In this document: piece after piece, positions 1-5,855 of the stretch
How positions within the stretch are numbered: the first letter of the stretch is position 1
Layout: each line of letters begins with the position of its first letter
Assembly (NCBI GenBank): GCA_902482185.1
Contig: CABSZR010000063.1
Location: 1 to 7,546 of the forward strand
Direction: 5' to 3'
DNA length: 7,546 nt
DNA from: an uncultured Collinsella sp.
GTDB taxonomy: Bacteria > Actinomycetota > Coriobacteriia > Coriobacteriales > Coriobacteriaceae
Program-made: the position numbers and the translations under genes
Notes under the pieces: generated by a model
What the model was told of the DNA's origin: nothing
Databases searched by the model: none
Seen by the model: the letters and a program-made list of their open reading frames with translations, nothing else

Positions 1-144
1 GCTCCCTGGGAGTCCAACCCCGGTGCGGGCAGCCCCTTCGGCCATCAGGGTGCAGCCCCGAGCATCCCGCAGACCGAGGACGAGGCCAAAGCCCTCATCC
101 GCAGCGTCTTCGGCCAGTCCACCATCTTCAAACCGGTGGAGTAA
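1..144 (+). CDS. dnaX: 3' end of DNA polymerase III subunit gamma/tau (partial)
   Basis: Frame 1 is open from the first base to a TAA at 142-144, giving the last 47 residues and ending GQSTIFKPVE. The stretch is Gly/Pro/Ser-rich and then has a short acidic and helical tail (TEDEAKALIRSVFG), as expected for the poorly conserved C-terminus of the clamp-loader gamma/tau subunit, which organises the replicative polymerase and loads the sliding clamp. No catalytic domain is visible, so the call rests mainly on position: dnaX immediately precedes ybaB and recR in very many bacteria, and both are found downstream here. A different gene cannot be excluded from the tail alone. The reading frame itself is well supported by codon use (GC-rich third positions) and a clean stop. 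Confidence 0.72.
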   Translation, partial: APWESNPGAGSPFGHQGAAPSIPQTEDEAKALIRSVFGQSTIFKPVE

Positions 145-165
145 CCGTGCGGGCGGGTATGCTGC

Positions 166-639
166 TCAAGAAGAGATCTCTTTGCCCGGGCGCATCTGTA
201 TTTCGGACATGTGCAACGCGGTGCCGCGTATCTCGCATTCGAGCAGACAGGTACGTGACGGTCGGCCTAGGATGCTGAGGTCGATACGATACGTCGCATG
301 GCTGTCCGTGTGCTCGACTTGCTCGGCGTTGACGGTTGCTCCGATTGTCAAGAAAGCGCCTAGTTCGGCATCGACAATCTTGGAGTTCTTTATCTTGACC
401 TTGAACTCTTGGTAGAGGGATGGGCTGTTGTAGTAAACGGTTCGGGTTCCGTCGGTGCACTCATCGGTCGCTTCCCATTTGACGACGGGCTGGCCCGAGC
501 TGGCTATTAGCAGTTCTGCTCCAAAGGATATAGCATGGGTGATGGCAACCAACAATGCCCAGCCGACAAAGAGATAGAGAACAAAATATGCAGCGGGGTG
601 TTTTGAGCGGATGTTTTGGAGCGCGTCGGGGGCATTCAT
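166..639 (-). CDS. Small single-span membrane protein, function unknown
   Basis: This is a 157-residue protein that I do not recognise. The start is well fixed: ATG at 639-637 with GGAGGT (650-645) five bases upstream, and a perfect TATAAT further up. Residues 1-15 are short and weakly basic. Residues about 16-46 form one strongly hydrophobic span (PAAYFVLYLFVGWALL...). Residues 47-157 are soluble, with alternating polar and hydrophobic residues suggesting a beta-rich domain, and three cysteines (61, 131, 135). By the positive-inside rule the soluble part would lie outside the cell (inference). The gene stands alone, on the opposite strand to everything else in the window, and ends 21 bp from the dnaX stop in a tail-to-tail arrangement with no terminator between them. 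Its GC content is about 55 percent by hand count of several lines, against about 65 percent in a sampled part of ybaB, and its codon choice is less biased. That fits recent acquisition. Confidence 0.8.
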   Translation of the reverse strand: MNAPDALQNIRSKHPAAYFVLYLFVGWALLVAITHAISFGAELLIASSGQPVVKWEATDECTDGTRTVYYNSPSLYQEFKVKIKNSKIVDAELGAFLTIGATVNAEQVEHTDSHATYRIDLSILGRPSRTCLLECEIRGTALHMSEIQMRPGKEISS

Positions 640-644
640 GGGGT

Positions 645-650
645 ACCTCC
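645..650 (-). promoter_or_regulatory. Strong Shine-Dalgarno site of the minus-strand membrane protein gene
   Basis: GGAGGT on the minus strand sits five bases before the ATG at 639-637. It fixes the start and is the best argument that this lone reverse gene is translated. Confidence 0.75.
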
Positions 651-673
651 AAATTGCTATCTATGGCAATCAA

Positions 674-679
674 ATTATA
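674..679 (-). promoter_or_regulatory. -10 box (perfect TATAAT) for the minus-strand membrane protein gene
   Basis: Reading the minus strand, TATAAT lies about 35 bases before the start codon and would give a leader of roughly 28 nt. No TTGACA-like -35 is found at 16-18 bp spacing. That position is instead occupied by a 6-bp inverted repeat (GCCACC at 696-701, GGTGGC at 708-713), which may be a regulator site. Between the -10 and the ribosome binding site is a further small dyad, ATTGC (653-657) and GCAAT (666-670). The assignment is by eye. Confidence 0.5.
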
Positions 680-782
680 CCCCACCGTCATGAGCGCCAC
701 CTCGAGTGGTGGCTCGGCATTTAGCCATTTAGTGGTACGCATTAAATGTCGGATTCCGGCTCTACAAGATTTAGCTTTCAAT

Positions 783-817
783 ATTATGCAGATGCGAATT
801 ATTCAACTTTGCATAAT
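783..817. repeat. Perfect 8-bp inverted repeat, ATTATGCA / TGCATAAT
   Basis: The arms are ATTATGCA (783-790) and TGCATAAT (810-817), separated by 19 bases, so their centres are 27 bp apart. The right arm contains CATAAT, a possible -10. The repeat may be a bipartite operator or an RNA hairpin. It lacks a following U-tract, so it is not an obvious terminator. Confidence 0.5.
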
Positions 818-895
818 CTATGGGTGCGGCTTGCACTCCAGGACATGTATATCGACTGAGGTAACACGTCCGCCCCGCTCTCTCGCAGCGCGCCG

Positions 896-904
896 TGGTA
901 CGAT
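896..904 (+). promoter_or_regulatory. Candidate extended -10 promoter for ybaB-recR
   Basis: TGG followed by TACGAT gives the TGN extension plus a hexamer matching TATAAT at four of six positions, including the key A2 and T6. It lies 75 bp before the ybaB start. No convincing -35 is found, which is tolerated with a TGN extension. A promoter is needed here because the reverse gene interrupts read-through from dnaX, but the exact site is a guess. Confidence 0.33.
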
Positions 905-979
905 TTTTGAGTTTGAAAGTCCCGCCGTGCTCCGGCTGCCCTTGCAGCTTGTCGCGCGGCCGCACGTAAAGGAGCCATC

Positions 980-1300
980 ATGGCCGGTATGAACATGCAG
1001 CAGATGATGAAGCAGGCTCGCAAGATGCAGGAGCAGCTTGCCGCCGCGCAGGAGAACCTCAAGTCCCAGACCGTCGACGCCTCTGCCGGCGGCGGCATGG
1101 TCAAGGTGACCGTTAACGGCGAGATGGAGCTCGTCAACCTCACCATCGATCCCGATGCCCTCGATCCCGAGGACGTCGATATGCTGCAGGACATGATCAT
1201 GGCTGCTGTTAACGAGGCCGTTCGCGGCGTCAACGAGCTCGCCAACAAGCAGATGGGCGCCATCACCGGCGGCCTCAACATCCCGGGCATGCCGTTCTAA
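980..1300 (+). CDS. ybaB: YbaB/EbfC family nucleoid-associated protein
   Basis: This is a 106-residue protein of normal family length. The N-terminus is a Met/Gln-rich amphipathic helix ([17 protein letters not shown]), followed by the family core: a glycine-rich turn ([27 protein letters not shown], split here as residues about 35-61), and a C-terminal helix ([15 protein letters not shown]) ending in a Gly/Pro-rich tail. Members form dimers that bind DNA and coat the nucleoid, and have been linked to repair through their neighbourhood with recR. ATG at 980 has AAAGGAG (968-974) five bases upstream. recR starts 13 bases after the stop, so the two are co-transcribed. The usual partner dnaX is separated by an antisense gene, so this pair probably has its own promoter. 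Confidence 0.95.
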   Translation: MAGMNMQQMMKQARKMQEQLAAAQENLKSQTVDASAGGGMVKVTVNGEMELVNLTIDPDALDPEDVDMLQDMIMAAVNEAVRGVNELANKQMGAITGGLNIPGMPF

Positions 1301-1313
1301 GACACACATATAT

Positions 1314-1910
1314 ATGAGCGCGAATCACAGTCTGCAAAAACTGCTCGATGAGCTGGGTCGTCTGCCGGGCATTGGTCCCAAGTCGGCCCAGCGCATAGCC
1401 TATTACCTGCTCGAGGCCGATGCCGAGGAGGCCCGCCGCCTGGCCGAGGCCATCCTGGAGGTCAAGCAGGAGGTCCACTTTTGCAGCCGTTGCTTTAACT
1501 ACGCCACGGCCGACGAGTGTTCCATCTGCCAGGACCCGATGCGCGATACCACTCGCATTTGCGTGGTGGGCGAGCCGCGCGACGTCCAGGCAATCGAGCG
1601 CACGGGCAGCTACCATGGCCTGTACCATGTGCTGGGCGGCGTGATCAGCCCCATGGACAAGATCGGCCCCGAGCAGCTGCATATCCGCGAGCTGCTGGCG
1701 CGCCTGGGCCACGAGGACATCCACGAGGTCATTATCGCCACCAACCCCAATATTGAGGGCGAGACCACGGCGAGCTATCTTGCTCGCACCATCAAGCCAT
1801 TGGGCGTTGAGGTATCGCGTCTTGCGAGCGGCCTTCCCGTGGGCGGCGACTTGGAGTATGCCGACGAGCTTACGCTTGGCCGCGCCATCGAGGCCCGTCG
1901 CGCGATTTAG
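1314..1910 (+). CDS. recR: Recombination mediator protein RecR
   Basis: This 198-residue protein has every RecR landmark in order: a helix-hairpin-helix ([17 protein letters not shown], residues 17-33); a four-cysteine zinc finger (C57, C60, C69, C72); a Toprim domain from about residue 80 with the acidic and [10 protein letters not shown] segment (143-152); and the C-terminal [16 protein letters not shown] signature. RecR works with RecO (and RecF) to load RecA on SSB-coated single-stranded DNA at gaps. The length is typical. The start ATG at 1314 is the only in-frame one matching the family N-terminus, but the 13 bases between the ybaB stop and this ATG contain no Shine-Dalgarno sequence (GACACACATATAT). 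Translation may therefore depend on ribosomes arriving from ybaB. Confidence 0.98.
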   Translation: MSANHSLQKLLDELGRLPGIGPKSAQRIAYYLLEADAEEARRLAEAILEVKQEVHFCSRCFNYATADECSICQDPMRDTTRICVVGEPRDVQAIERTGSYHGLYHVLGGVISPMDKIGPEQLHIRELLARLGHEDIHEVIIATNPNIEGETTASYLARTIKPLGVEVSRLASGLPVGGDLEYADELTLGRAIEARRAI

Positions 1911-1947
1911 GTGGCGAGCCTGCTCCTGCCGTATGTTTTCCTCGCGA

Positions 1948-1977
1948 CGCACGGGGTAGTCATAATTTCCCCGTGCG
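1948..1977 (+). terminator. Hairpin downstream of recR, possible terminator
   Basis: A perfect 9-bp stem (CGCACGGGG at 1948-1956, CCCCGTGCG at 1969-1977) encloses a 12-base loop and begins 38 nt after the recR stop. The downstream tract is only moderately T-rich (ACTGTGAGTTTGTTGTG), so termination may be weak or Rho-assisted. A CATAAT in the loop could instead be a -10, but it has no -35 partner. Confidence 0.5.
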
Positions 1978-1985
1978 ACTGTGAG

Positions 1986-2001
1986 TTTGTTGTGCAACAA
2001 A
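1986..2001. promoter_or_regulatory. Distal operator-like dyad TTTGTTG-TG-CAACAAA
   Basis: Seven-base perfect arms flank a TG centre. The core GTTGTGCAAC (1989-1998) matches the palindrome GTTGCGCAAC at 2062-2071 at nine of ten positions. The two centres are 73 bp apart, close to seven helical turns, so a protein bound at both could face the same side of the DNA. Confidence 0.45.
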
Positions 2002-2061
2002 GATGCTTCGTATCCGCTTATCGCATGGACGCTTCCGCTCGCATCCTTAATTTGCCCATTC

Positions 2062-2071
2062 GTTGCGCAAC
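2062..2071. promoter_or_regulatory. Proximal operator-like palindrome GTTGCGCAAC
   Basis: This perfect 10-bp palindrome lies about 17-26 bp upstream of the probable -10 box (2088-2093), that is over the -35 zone, a classic repressor position. It repeats the core of the distal dyad at 1989-1998. Confidence 0.45.
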
Positions 2072-2084
2072 CTTTTGGGTTCGC

Positions 2085-2093
2085 TGATACACT
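2085..2093 (+). promoter_or_regulatory. Probable extended -10 promoter of the kinase operon
   Basis: TGA followed by TACACT gives a TGN-extended -10 with four of six consensus bases. Transcription would start near 2100, leaving a leader of about 55 nt that contains the intrinsic terminator at 2116-2143. The -35 zone is covered by GTTGCGCAAC and has only TTG in common with consensus. Confidence 0.42.
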
Positions 2094-2115
2094 CAAATAT
2101 GGATTTGAATGAATG

Positions 2116-2143
2116 CGCCGCTTCTGAGCGGCGTGTTTTTGTT
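2116..2143 (+). terminator. Intrinsic terminator in the leader of the kinase operon (possible attenuator)
   Basis: The stem CGCCGCT (2116-2122) and AGCGGCG (2127-2133) has a TCTG loop and is followed by TGTTTTTGTT (2134-2143). The ribosome binding site of the next gene, GGAGGAG (2144-2150), follows at once, with the ATG at 2156. There is no room for a promoter between the U-tract and the start codon, so the downstream operon must be transcribed through this hairpin. It may end recR read-through, act as an attenuator, or both. Confidence 0.75.
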
Positions 2144-2155
2144 GGAGGAGAACGC

Positions 2156-3061
2156 ATGCGGCCCGGTGGCACTCAGACAAAGCGCGGCGCCGCGGTGCGC
2201 ATGCGACGCCGACTGGGCTTGGCGCCGCGGGCGTACGCGCTGCTGTCGTGCTCGCTGGTGCTGGTCATAGCTGGCGTTTCTGCCTATGGCATGACCGTGC
2301 CGTCCATGATGCAGGCGCATGCCGCACGCGAACCGCGCGTGGGGCATGAGGTCAAAAGTGATTTGGGCACCACGACTGGATATGCTTGGGCAAGTGTGGT
2401 CGCGCATATTGTGTTTGGCACCGACGATGCGGACGGCGCCGAGGCCCCGGACAACGAAGTCACGCTTGCCAATGGCAAAACCATCGTGCTCACCAACACC
2501 AAGATCATCGATCGGTTGTCCAACAATAGCGTGGCGGCAACGGTGAATAAGGTCGAGCAGCAAAAGGAGCAGGACGCCCAGCAGTCCGGAAAGCCCGGTA
2601 GCTCGGATAATTCTGGCTCCGGCTCGGATTCATCGAGTTCGGGCGGCGGCTCTGGGGCGGGTTCCTCTACCGGAGGGTCTGGAAACGGCGGCTCGATGGG
2701 CGGCAACACTGACAACGATGCAAACTCCGGTGGCCTTTCCGCTGCTGAGGAAGAGAGCATTCACAGTTGGCTTGTGACCAAGTACAACATGCTCGACGGC
2801 TATGTTTCTCGTGCCAATGACGTGGTCTCGACCTATAACTCTACGGGAGATCCCAGACCGTGCGACAGCCTGGTCGGGGAGATGTTTGTCATTCGAGCCG
2901 AGTTCGGTCGTCAGACATTCTCGCCCCGGTCAAAGTGGTATCAGCAGTATGCCAATCTGTGGGGCTGTTACACCAACCTATGTCAATGGGTCGGCCATTA
3001 CGGCGATGATGACGTCGCGCTCGGTAACTTCAACAATAACGTGGCGGCGCTTGCCCTATGA
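2156..3061 (+). CDS. Membrane-anchored protein with Ser/Gly-rich linker, first gene of kinase operon
   Basis: This is a 301-residue protein of unknown function. I chose ATG 2156 because GGAGGAG (2144-2150) precedes it by five bases; a longer frame back to a TTG at 2063 would run through the terminator and has no ribosome site. Residues 1-26 are basic (RMRRRLGLAPR), and 27-48 form one membrane span or uncleaved signal (AYALLSCSLVLVIAG...); an AHA-AR sequence at 54-58 might be a signal peptidase site. Residues 60-143 are a small domain. Residues 144-193 are almost wholly Ser, Gly, Asn and Asp, a flexible linker. Residues 194-301 are a soluble domain rich in Trp/Tyr, with three cysteines (236, 271, 276). 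The bulk should lie outside the membrane. The stop overlaps the kinase start (ATGA), so the products are translationally coupled. It is plausibly an envelope sensor or partner of the kinase (inference). Confidence 0.88.
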   Translation: MRPGGTQTKRGAAVRMRRRLGLAPRAYALLSCSLVLVIAGVSAYGMTVPSMMQAHAAREPRVGHEVKSDLGTTTGYAWASVVAHIVFGTDDADGAEAPDNEVTLANGKTIVLTNTKIIDRLSNNSVAATVNKVEQQKEQDAQQSGKPGSSDNSGSGSDSSSSGGGSGAGSSTGGSGNGGSMGGNTDNDANSGGLSAAEEESIHSWLVTKYNMLDGYVSRANDVVSTYNSTGDPRPCDSLVGEMFVIRAEFGRQTFSPRSKWYQQYANLWGCYTNLCQWVGHYGDDDVALGNFNNNVAALAL

Positions 3062-4902
3062 TGACCGATCTTGCATCCACCACACCACAATCACTCGGTC
3101 GCGATCCCATGGTCGGCCTGCGCCTGGCGCGTGTCGACGGGTTTGAGCCGGCCATTGCGCTCGGTCAGGACGAACTGCCTGCCTATCTGCGTCGTTTTAC
3201 GATGCTGTTTGCCGACGATGCCACCATGCGCCGTGGCGGTATCGGCCGCGTGACGCGTGCCGTCAACGCCCAAGGCGAGGCCGTGGCGCTCAAGCAGCTC
3301 ATCTTGCCGACGCGCGATGAGTTTGACGACGATGCAGCTCACGAGGCGCTGGTCGCCAAGTTCAAGGCGGCGTTTCGGGAGGAATACGAATGCCATCGCG
3401 CCCTTTCGGGTCTTAAGGGCTTTCCCCGCCTCTATGGCTGGGGCGAGGTCGACGGTGTGCCTGCAATTGTCATGGAATGGGTCGAGGGCGAGACGCTTGC
3501 CCGCTTGCGTTCGCGACTCGCCGTGGATGATGCCGGACGCCTGTCGCCGCTTGTGGCGGCGCGTCTGGGTCGCGACCTGTTCGATCTGCTCTGCCGTATG
3601 AGTCTGGTGGGTGAGGGCTTTGTCCATCGCGATATCTCGCCCGCTAATATTATGGTGCGTACGGCGCGTCTACCGCTTGACCGGCAGCTTGCCGAGGGCA
3701 CCTTTGACCTGTGCCTGATTGACTTTGGCTCGTCGCTGGCGCTCGAGCCTGCGTCGGCCGTGGCCGGTACCGGCGGCAAGGCGTCGTTTACGGAGCGTTA
3801 TGCCACGCTGCGTCGCGCGACGGTTGCCTATGCCCCGCCCGAGATGCTCACCGACGATATTCCCGACCTGCGCGCTTTGCGTATGTCGCCGGCGATCGAC
3901 GTCTATGCCGCGGCAAGCACGGTTTACGAGCTCATTGCCGGCGTCGCGCCATACGAAGCCGCGCCGGGCACTTCGGGCACCTCGGGTTCGCGCAAAAAGA
4001 CGCGCGACATCGCGAGCCCCTATCGTCTCAAGATGGACACGCGGCCCGACTATCCCATTGGTGCCCATGCGCCCGGTTGTGATTTGACTCAGCTGCTTTG
4101 TCGTGAGCCCGATGTGGCGCTCGCCGCGGCCGAGCAGGCCCAGCAGCTAGGGCTTGAGCCGGATTCCGAAGAGCTACGCGATGCGCTGGCGTTTGTCGAT
4201 GCCCAGCTGTTCGACGTGGTGATGGCCTGTCTGTCCAGCCATCAAAAAGATCGTCCCGAGCCGGCGGCGGTCGAGGCGGCGCTCTCGGCGTTTTGTGACC
4301 ACTATGCGCAAAATGTCGGTCGTTCGCTCCGCGGCGAGCCGCTCACGCCGTGCCCCATGGATGCGTCCGGCCGCGCGGTTCGTCGCGCGGCGATGATTGG
4401 TGCGGCGGTCGTTTGCAGCGTGGTTTGGGCTGTGGTCGTGGTTTCGGCCGCGCTGCTGGCGTCGGGCGCTCGCGTGACGGTGACTTTGGGATCGCTCGTG
4501 TGGTCTGGGCCGCTACCGGGTATTATTGCCGCACTGGCGTTGGCGCTGCCAGGCATAGCCGGCGTTGCCACGGGGGCACTTGCGCGCAATCGGCGCTCGG
4601 GGTTCCTGCAGGGTGTGCTTGCGCTTTCTGCCTGCGAGGTTCCGGTGCTGGTTGTGGCTGCATGTAGCGTTTTTTCCCAACGCGCCGTGATGGGCGGCCT
4701 TGTTGCCGCTCTGGTTGCAACCTATACGCTTACGTGGTTTTTGCTTGCGATGGGCTTTGCCTTTGAACTTCCCGTTTCGGCACCGCGACGCACAAAAGCC
4801 CAGATGGCGACTCCGCTTGCCGGTGGAGCCGCAGCTGCCCGTACTTTTGGCGGACCTGTCGAAGTATCGTCCGATTCTATTTCTACGACCAAGGAGGCCT
4901 AG
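3058..4902 (+). CDS. Serine/threonine protein kinase with four C-terminal membrane spans
   Basis: This is a 614-residue protein. The kinase domain (about residues 50-415) shows a glycine loop (RRGGIGRV, 58-65), the ATP lysine K79 (VALK), a probable helix-C glutamate at E109, HRD at 190-192 with N197, DFG at 222-224, APPE at 259-262, and the helix-F aspartate D281 (DVYA). It should transfer phosphate from ATP to Ser/Thr. The catalytic loop reads HRDISPAN, with Ser where Ser/Thr kinases usually have Lys. After a linker, four hydrophobic segments follow at about 443-469, 484-508, 513-539 and 544-570, placing both ends in the cytoplasm; there are no PASTA repeats. The start overlaps the previous stop by four bases without its own Shine-Dalgarno site. 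ATG 3061 is an equally possible start, giving one residue less. The FHA gene follows after three bases. Confidence 0.95.
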   Translation: MMTDLASTTPQSLGRDPMVGLRLARVDGFEPAIALGQDELPAYLRRFTMLFADDATMRRGGIGRVTRAVNAQGEAVALKQLILPTRDEFDDDAAHEALVAKFKAAFREEYECHRALSGLKGFPRLYGWGEVDGVPAIVMEWVEGETLARLRSRLAVDDAGRLSPLVAARLGRDLFDLLCRMSLVGEGFVHRDISPANIMVRTARLPLDRQLAEGTFDLCLIDFGSSLALEPASAVAGTGGKASFTERYATLRRATVAYAPPEMLTDDIPDLRALRMSPAIDVYAAASTVYELIAGVAPYEAAPGTSGTSGSRKKTRDIASPYRLKMDTRPDYPIGAHAPGCDLTQLLCREPDVALAAAEQAQQLGLEPDSEELRDALAFVDAQLFDVVMACLSSHQKDRPEPAAVEAALSAFCDHYAQNVGRSLRGEPLTPCPMDASGRAVRRAAMIGAAVVCSVVWAVVVVSAALLASGARVTVTLGSLVWSGPLPGIIAALALALPGIAGVATGALARNRRSGFLQGVLALSACEVPVLVVAACSVFSQRAVMGGLVAALVATYTLTWFLLAMGFAFELPVSAPRRTKAQMATPLAGGAAAARTFGGPVEVSSDSISTTKEA

Positions 4903-4905
4903 GTC

Positions 4906-5844
4906 ATGGCATCTCAAGTTGAGCTCACCCCATGCGGGGCCATGTTTGACATCTTTAAGCGCGCGGCGCATCTGAGCCATATCGAGCTGTGCGGCTTGGT
5001 GCTTTCGTCCCGTCCGCTCGCCGACGGCCGCAGCCCGCAGAGCCGAGCCGCCGATCGCTCTTGGGTTTCCCGCTTTATCGTTCGCGCGCCGGTCGGCACG
5101 CTTCAGCAGCGCTACTTTGCCGAATACGGTACCTCGGCTGCGCGTATTATGTCGCAACTGGCCCTGCGCCAGCGCAATCCCATGGACTCCACGGCTGTGA
5201 TCAATATGGTGTGCGGTCCTGCAGGTGAACCGATGGTACGCGCGCTCGAAGAGTGCCACCAGGACACGAATCTCTATCGCAACGCGCTCGATCGCCTGTC
5301 CCAGGCGGCGGAACTCATGCCCGCCGAGCGCGCCGAGGCCGTGCTGGTGCTGTTTGTCGCCGTCGGTTGTTCGGCGGATGTGCGGTCCTCGGTGAACTAT
5401 TCCATCGACTACGCGCACGCGACCTGTGGCGGAGGCACATCCACGCCGCGTTCGCTTGGCATGTCGCTGGCTGCGGGCGAACGCGAACCCGCCCCGGCGC
5501 ACCCCTTGGGCTTGCTGCGCGTGCAAAACAGTTTTGTCGTGAGCGCCCCGCGCTGGATTCAGCCGAGTGAGCAGGGTGTTGAGATTGGCGCGCTGGCCAC
5601 TAGTGAGGGCGATATTACCGACGTCGGCGACGATGTCTCGGCCCGCCATGCCCATATCTGGTGCGATGCTCAAAATATCTGGCACGTCGAGGACTTGTCG
5701 TCCACCAACGGAACCGTGGTGGTAAACGGGGCCACGCGCGTCTGCATTCAGGTCGAGCCCGGCCGTTCCGCCCAACTCAATCCCGGCGACGAGCTCAAGC
5801 TCGGCGAATCCACTACCTACGCCATCCTCTTCGGTGCCCTCTAG
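4906..5844 (+). CDS. FHA domain protein, probable phosphothreonine reader for the adjacent kinase
   Basis: This is a 312-residue protein. AAGGAGG (4891-4897) precedes ATG 4906 by eight bases. Residues 1-215 are an unrecognised, mainly helical region with scattered cysteines and no clear membrane span (146-154 is only a short hydrophobic patch). Residues about 222-312 are an FHA domain: VEIG (225-228), DDVSARHAHI (242-251) with S245 and H248, EDLSSTNGT (262-270) with N268, and LNPGDELKLG (291-300). FHA domains bind phosphothreonine peptides, so the obvious ligand is a target of the upstream kinase, or the kinase itself. The arginine that usually follows the first glycine (GR) and touches the phosphate is alanine here (A229), so binding may be altered. 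It is the last gene of the operon, and a terminator follows at 5856. Confidence 0.93.
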   Translation: MASQVELTPCGAMFDIFKRAAHLSHIELCGLVLSSRPLADGRSPQSRAADRSWVSRFIVRAPVGTLQQRYFAEYGTSAARIMSQLALRQRNPMDSTAVINMVCGPAGEPMVRALEECHQDTNLYRNALDRLSQAAELMPAERAEAVLVLFVAVGCSADVRSSVNYSIDYAHATCGGGTSTPRSLGMSLAAGEREPAPAHPLGLLRVQNSFVVSAPRWIQPSEQGVEIGALATSEGDITDVGDDVSARHAHIWCDAQNIWHVEDLSSTNGTVVVNGATRVCIQVEPGRSAQLNPGDELKLGESTTYAILFGAL

Positions 5845-5855
5845 CCAGTCCTGCC

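Larger units (their letters stand above)
640..979. other. AT-rich intergenic region with several inverted repeats
   Basis: This is a 340-bp gap between the divergent minus-strand gene and ybaB. By hand count, 721-840 is 40 percent GC, far below the flanking genes. It holds the minus-strand promoter, a GCCACC/GGTGGC hairpin (696-713), a CATTTA (726-731) and TAAATG (743-748) inverted repeat, an 8-bp ATTATGCA/TGCATAAT repeat (783-817), a GCTGC-CCTT-GCAGC hairpin (935-948), and probably the ybaB promoter. I saw no SRP RNA core motif, tRNA or T-box signature, and no credible gene: open frames here have no ribosome binding site and GC-poor, unbiased codons. Confidence 0.6.

Noticed and set aside
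831..854. TTGCAC with TATATC as a promoter before ybaB
   Set aside because: The spacer is only about 11 bp, too short for a sigma-70-type promoter.
640..979. SRP RNA, tRNA or T-box near dnaX, where such genes sometimes lie
   Set aside because: I saw no GGAAGGAAGCA-type SRP core, GTTCGA tRNA arm or T-box sequence.
2063..2155. A longer start (TTG at 2063 or ATG at 2100) for the first gene of the kinase operon
   Set aside because: The extension would read through the terminator hairpin and has no ribosome binding site, while ATG 2156 has GGAGGAG at ideal spacing and begins just before a basic region and membrane span.
1275..2180. A 301-codon reverse-strand open frame across recR
   Set aside because: It mirrors the strongly supported recR gene and the regulatory region, has no ribosome site, and is explained by GC-biased codons.
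4713..4722. Palindrome GGTTGCAACC resembling the operator pair at 1989 and 2062
   Set aside because: It lacks the two central bases, lies inside the kinase coding region and is explained by the codons there.
4513..5775. A 420-codon reverse-strand open frame across the kinase tail and FHA gene
   Set aside because: Its Arg/His/Gly-rich product matches no family and it lies opposite two genes with clear domains.
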